Positions 4,790-5,955 of a stretch of 5,955 nt of DNA are shown here, piece by piece. Position 1 is the first letter of the stretch. The number at the start of each line of letters is the position of its first letter. This DNA is from Phycisphaerales bacterium (GTDB lineage: Bacteria > Pseudomonadota > Gammaproteobacteria > Competibacterales > Competibacteraceae): positions 1 through 5,955 of the forward strand of contig JACSSB010000166.1 of the NCBI GenBank assembly GCA_014879435.1. The letters run 5' to 3'. A model generated the notes under the pieces. It was not told the DNA's origin. It did not search any database and saw only the letters and a program-made list of their open reading frames with translations. The position numbers and the translations under genes were made by a program.

Positions 4790-5620
4790 ATGAAACTTGC
4801 GTTCACTAAGATGCAAGGGCTGGGTAACGATTTCGTAATGATCGATAGCGTCAATCAGTCCGTGACGCCGGAGCCGGAGTGCATTCGTCGTTTGGCGGAT
4901 CGTCACTTTGGTGTCGGTTGCGACCAGGTGCTGGTGGTCGAACCCTCCGACCGGGCCGATGCTGATTTTCGCTACCGGATCTTCAACGCGGATGGCGATG
5001 AGGTGGAGCAATGTGGCAACGGTGCCCGCTGCTTTGCTCGTTTCGTGCGTGATCGGGGCTTGATCGAGCGGGACGATCTGCGGGTGATAACCGCTGCGGG
5101 TTTATTGCACTTGCAGATCCAGCCGGACGGTCGGGTGACGGTGGACATGGGGCGGCCACGACTGGAGCCTGCCGAGATACCCTTTCACGCCACCAAGCGT
5201 GCGCCACGTTATCCAATCGCCGCCGACGGCGCCGAACTGGAGATCGGTGCAGTGTCGATGGGGAATCCGCATGCAGTGTTACTGGTGGAGGATGTAGATC
5301 GTGCTCCGGTGGCGCATCTGGGGCCGCTGCTGGAACGGCATGGTCGCTTTCCCCGGCGTGCCAACATCGGTTTCATGCAGATAGTCGCTCCCGATCATAT
5401 TCGATTACGGGTTTATGAGCGTGGCGTCGGTGAGACCCTGGCCTGTGGTAGTGGCGCCTGTGCGGCCGTGGTTGCTGGCCGGTTGTGGGGGCAACTATGG
5501 CCAAATGTGCGAGTTGAATTACCAGGTGGTGTGCTGGATATCCACTGGGCAGGAGAGGGCGAGTCGGTCACCATGACCGGGCCAGCGGTAAAGGTCTTTG
5601 AGGGTTGGGTCGAGCAATGA
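4790..5620 (+). CDS. dapF: Diaminopimelate epimerase
   Basis: DapF (276 aa) interconverts LL- and meso-diaminopimelate without a cofactor, using two cysteines as acid and base. The product feeds peptidoglycan stem peptides and, through LysA, lysine. Visible motifs: FTKMQGLGNDFVMID (5-19), the conserved N-terminus; GVGCDQVL (41-48); FNADGDEVEQCGNGARC (65-81) with catalytic Cys75; MGNPHAV (157-163); VYERGVGETLACGSGACAA (208-226) with catalytic Cys219. The two-fold pseudo-symmetric architecture and the length match E. coli DapF (274 aa). Both key cysteines are intact. A strong Shine-Dalgarno sequence 69 nt after the GNAT-nitrilase stop suggests independent, efficient translation. The last codon overlaps the start of the DUF484 gene (ATGA), so the two are probably translationally coupled. 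The symbol is certain by motif; in related genomes dapF usually follows lysA directly. Confidence 0.98.
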   Translation: MKLAFTKMQGLGNDFVMIDSVNQSVTPEPECIRRLADRHFGVGCDQVLVVEPSDRADADFRYRIFNADGDEVEQCGNGARCFARFVRDRGLIERDDLRVITAAGLLHLQIQPDGRVTVDMGRPRLEPAEIPFHATKRAPRYPIAADGAELEIGAVSMGNPHAVLLVEDVDRAPVAHLGPLLERHGRFPRRANIGFMQIVAPDHIRLRVYERGVGETLACGSGACAAVVAGRLWGQLWPNVRVELPGGVLDIHWAGEGESVTMTGPAVKVFEGWVEQ

Positions 5621-5955
5621 GCGAGCATGCAATAGCGGGTCATGAGGGAGATCAGGTCGCTGCAGAGGAACAGCTTGAACCTGAGCCGATTGATATCGAG
5701 CGTGAGGTGGTCCACTGGTTAAATGCACATCCTGAATTTTTCCTCCACCATAGCGATCTAGTAGAAAGCCTGCGGATACCTCATCCCTGCAAGCCAGCGG
5801 TATCGTTGCTGGAATATCAAAATCATCTGTTGCGAGAGCACAGTCAGCGCTTGCGTGAGAAATTGCTGGAATTAGTCGCCATCGCTCGCGATAACGACCG
5901 ATTGGCTGAACGAGTACAACGCTTAGCTTTGGCGTTATTGGATGCGCCGGGTGAT
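5617..5955 (+). CDS. DUF484 family protein, N-terminal part (runs off the right edge)
   Basis: The ATG at 5617 overlaps the dapF stop as ATGA, and the frame stays open for 113 codons to the window edge. An acidic N-terminus (residues 1-30) is followed by VVHWLNAHPEFFLHHSDLVE (31-50) and LRIPHPCKPAVSLLEYQ (52-68), the signature of DUF484. Next comes a likely coiled-coil segment, LLREHSQRLREKLLELVAIA (71-90), and then ARDNDRLAERVQRLALALL (90-108). The rest of the family is GAF-like and lies outside the window; complete proteins are about 220-240 residues. No molecular function is established. In Pseudomonas-type genomes this gene lies between dapF and a xerC tyrosine recombinase, so xerC is expected to the right. 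One oddity is HPCKP, where family members I recall have Gly in place of Lys. A weak GAGGG lies 12 nt upstream of the ATG. Confidence 0.93.
   Translation, partial: MSEHAIAGHEGDQVAAEEQLEPEPIDIEREVVHWLNAHPEFFLHHSDLVESLRIPHPCKPAVSLLEYQNHLLREHSQRLREKLLELVAIARDNDRLAERVQRLALALLDAPGD

Overview
The window looks like a chromosomal segment of a gammaproteobacterium with moderately high GC. The main evidence is gene order. lptM (yifL-type lipoprotein), lysA, dapF and a DUF484 gene lie on one strand in the order known from Pseudomonas and relatives, where a xerC-type recombinase gene usually follows. I cannot name a genus from the sequence alone.

Layout. Positions 1-46 (minus strand) hold the first codons of an AbrB/MazE-like antitoxin that runs off the left edge. 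Positions 72-350 are an array of three 93-bp units, each made of two inverted REP/dRS3-like hairpins. Positions 376-1059 (minus) encode an alpha/beta-hydrolase of the carboxylesterase/phospholipase family. A 132-bp divergent intergenic region (1060-1191) follows, with a candidate minus-strand promoter lying across a perfect 15-bp palindrome and a candidate plus-strand -10 box. The rest is a tightly packed plus-strand cluster: lptM (1192-1344), lysA (1347-2594), a small CoA-binding Rossmann protein (2647-3069), a GNAT acetyltransferase-nitrilase fusion (3119-4720), dapF (4790-5620) and the start of a DUF484 gene (5617 to the right edge).

How the genes work together. DapF converts LL- to meso-diaminopimelate, which feeds peptidoglycan synthesis. 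LysA decarboxylates meso-diaminopimelate to lysine. LptM is an envelope lipoprotein linked to LPS-export machinery. The cluster is therefore an envelope and lysine operon. Its unusual point is that the CoA-binding protein gene and the GNAT-nitrilase gene sit between lysA and dapF, which are adjacent in the Pseudomonas arrangement. This makes an acyl-CoA or amide reaction connected to this operon a reasonable but unproven idea. The esterase also occupies the divergent position where cyaY is often found.

I see no RNA gene, CRISPR array, intact transposase or canonical rho-independent terminator. All gene functions are assigned from motifs read by eye, with no database search.
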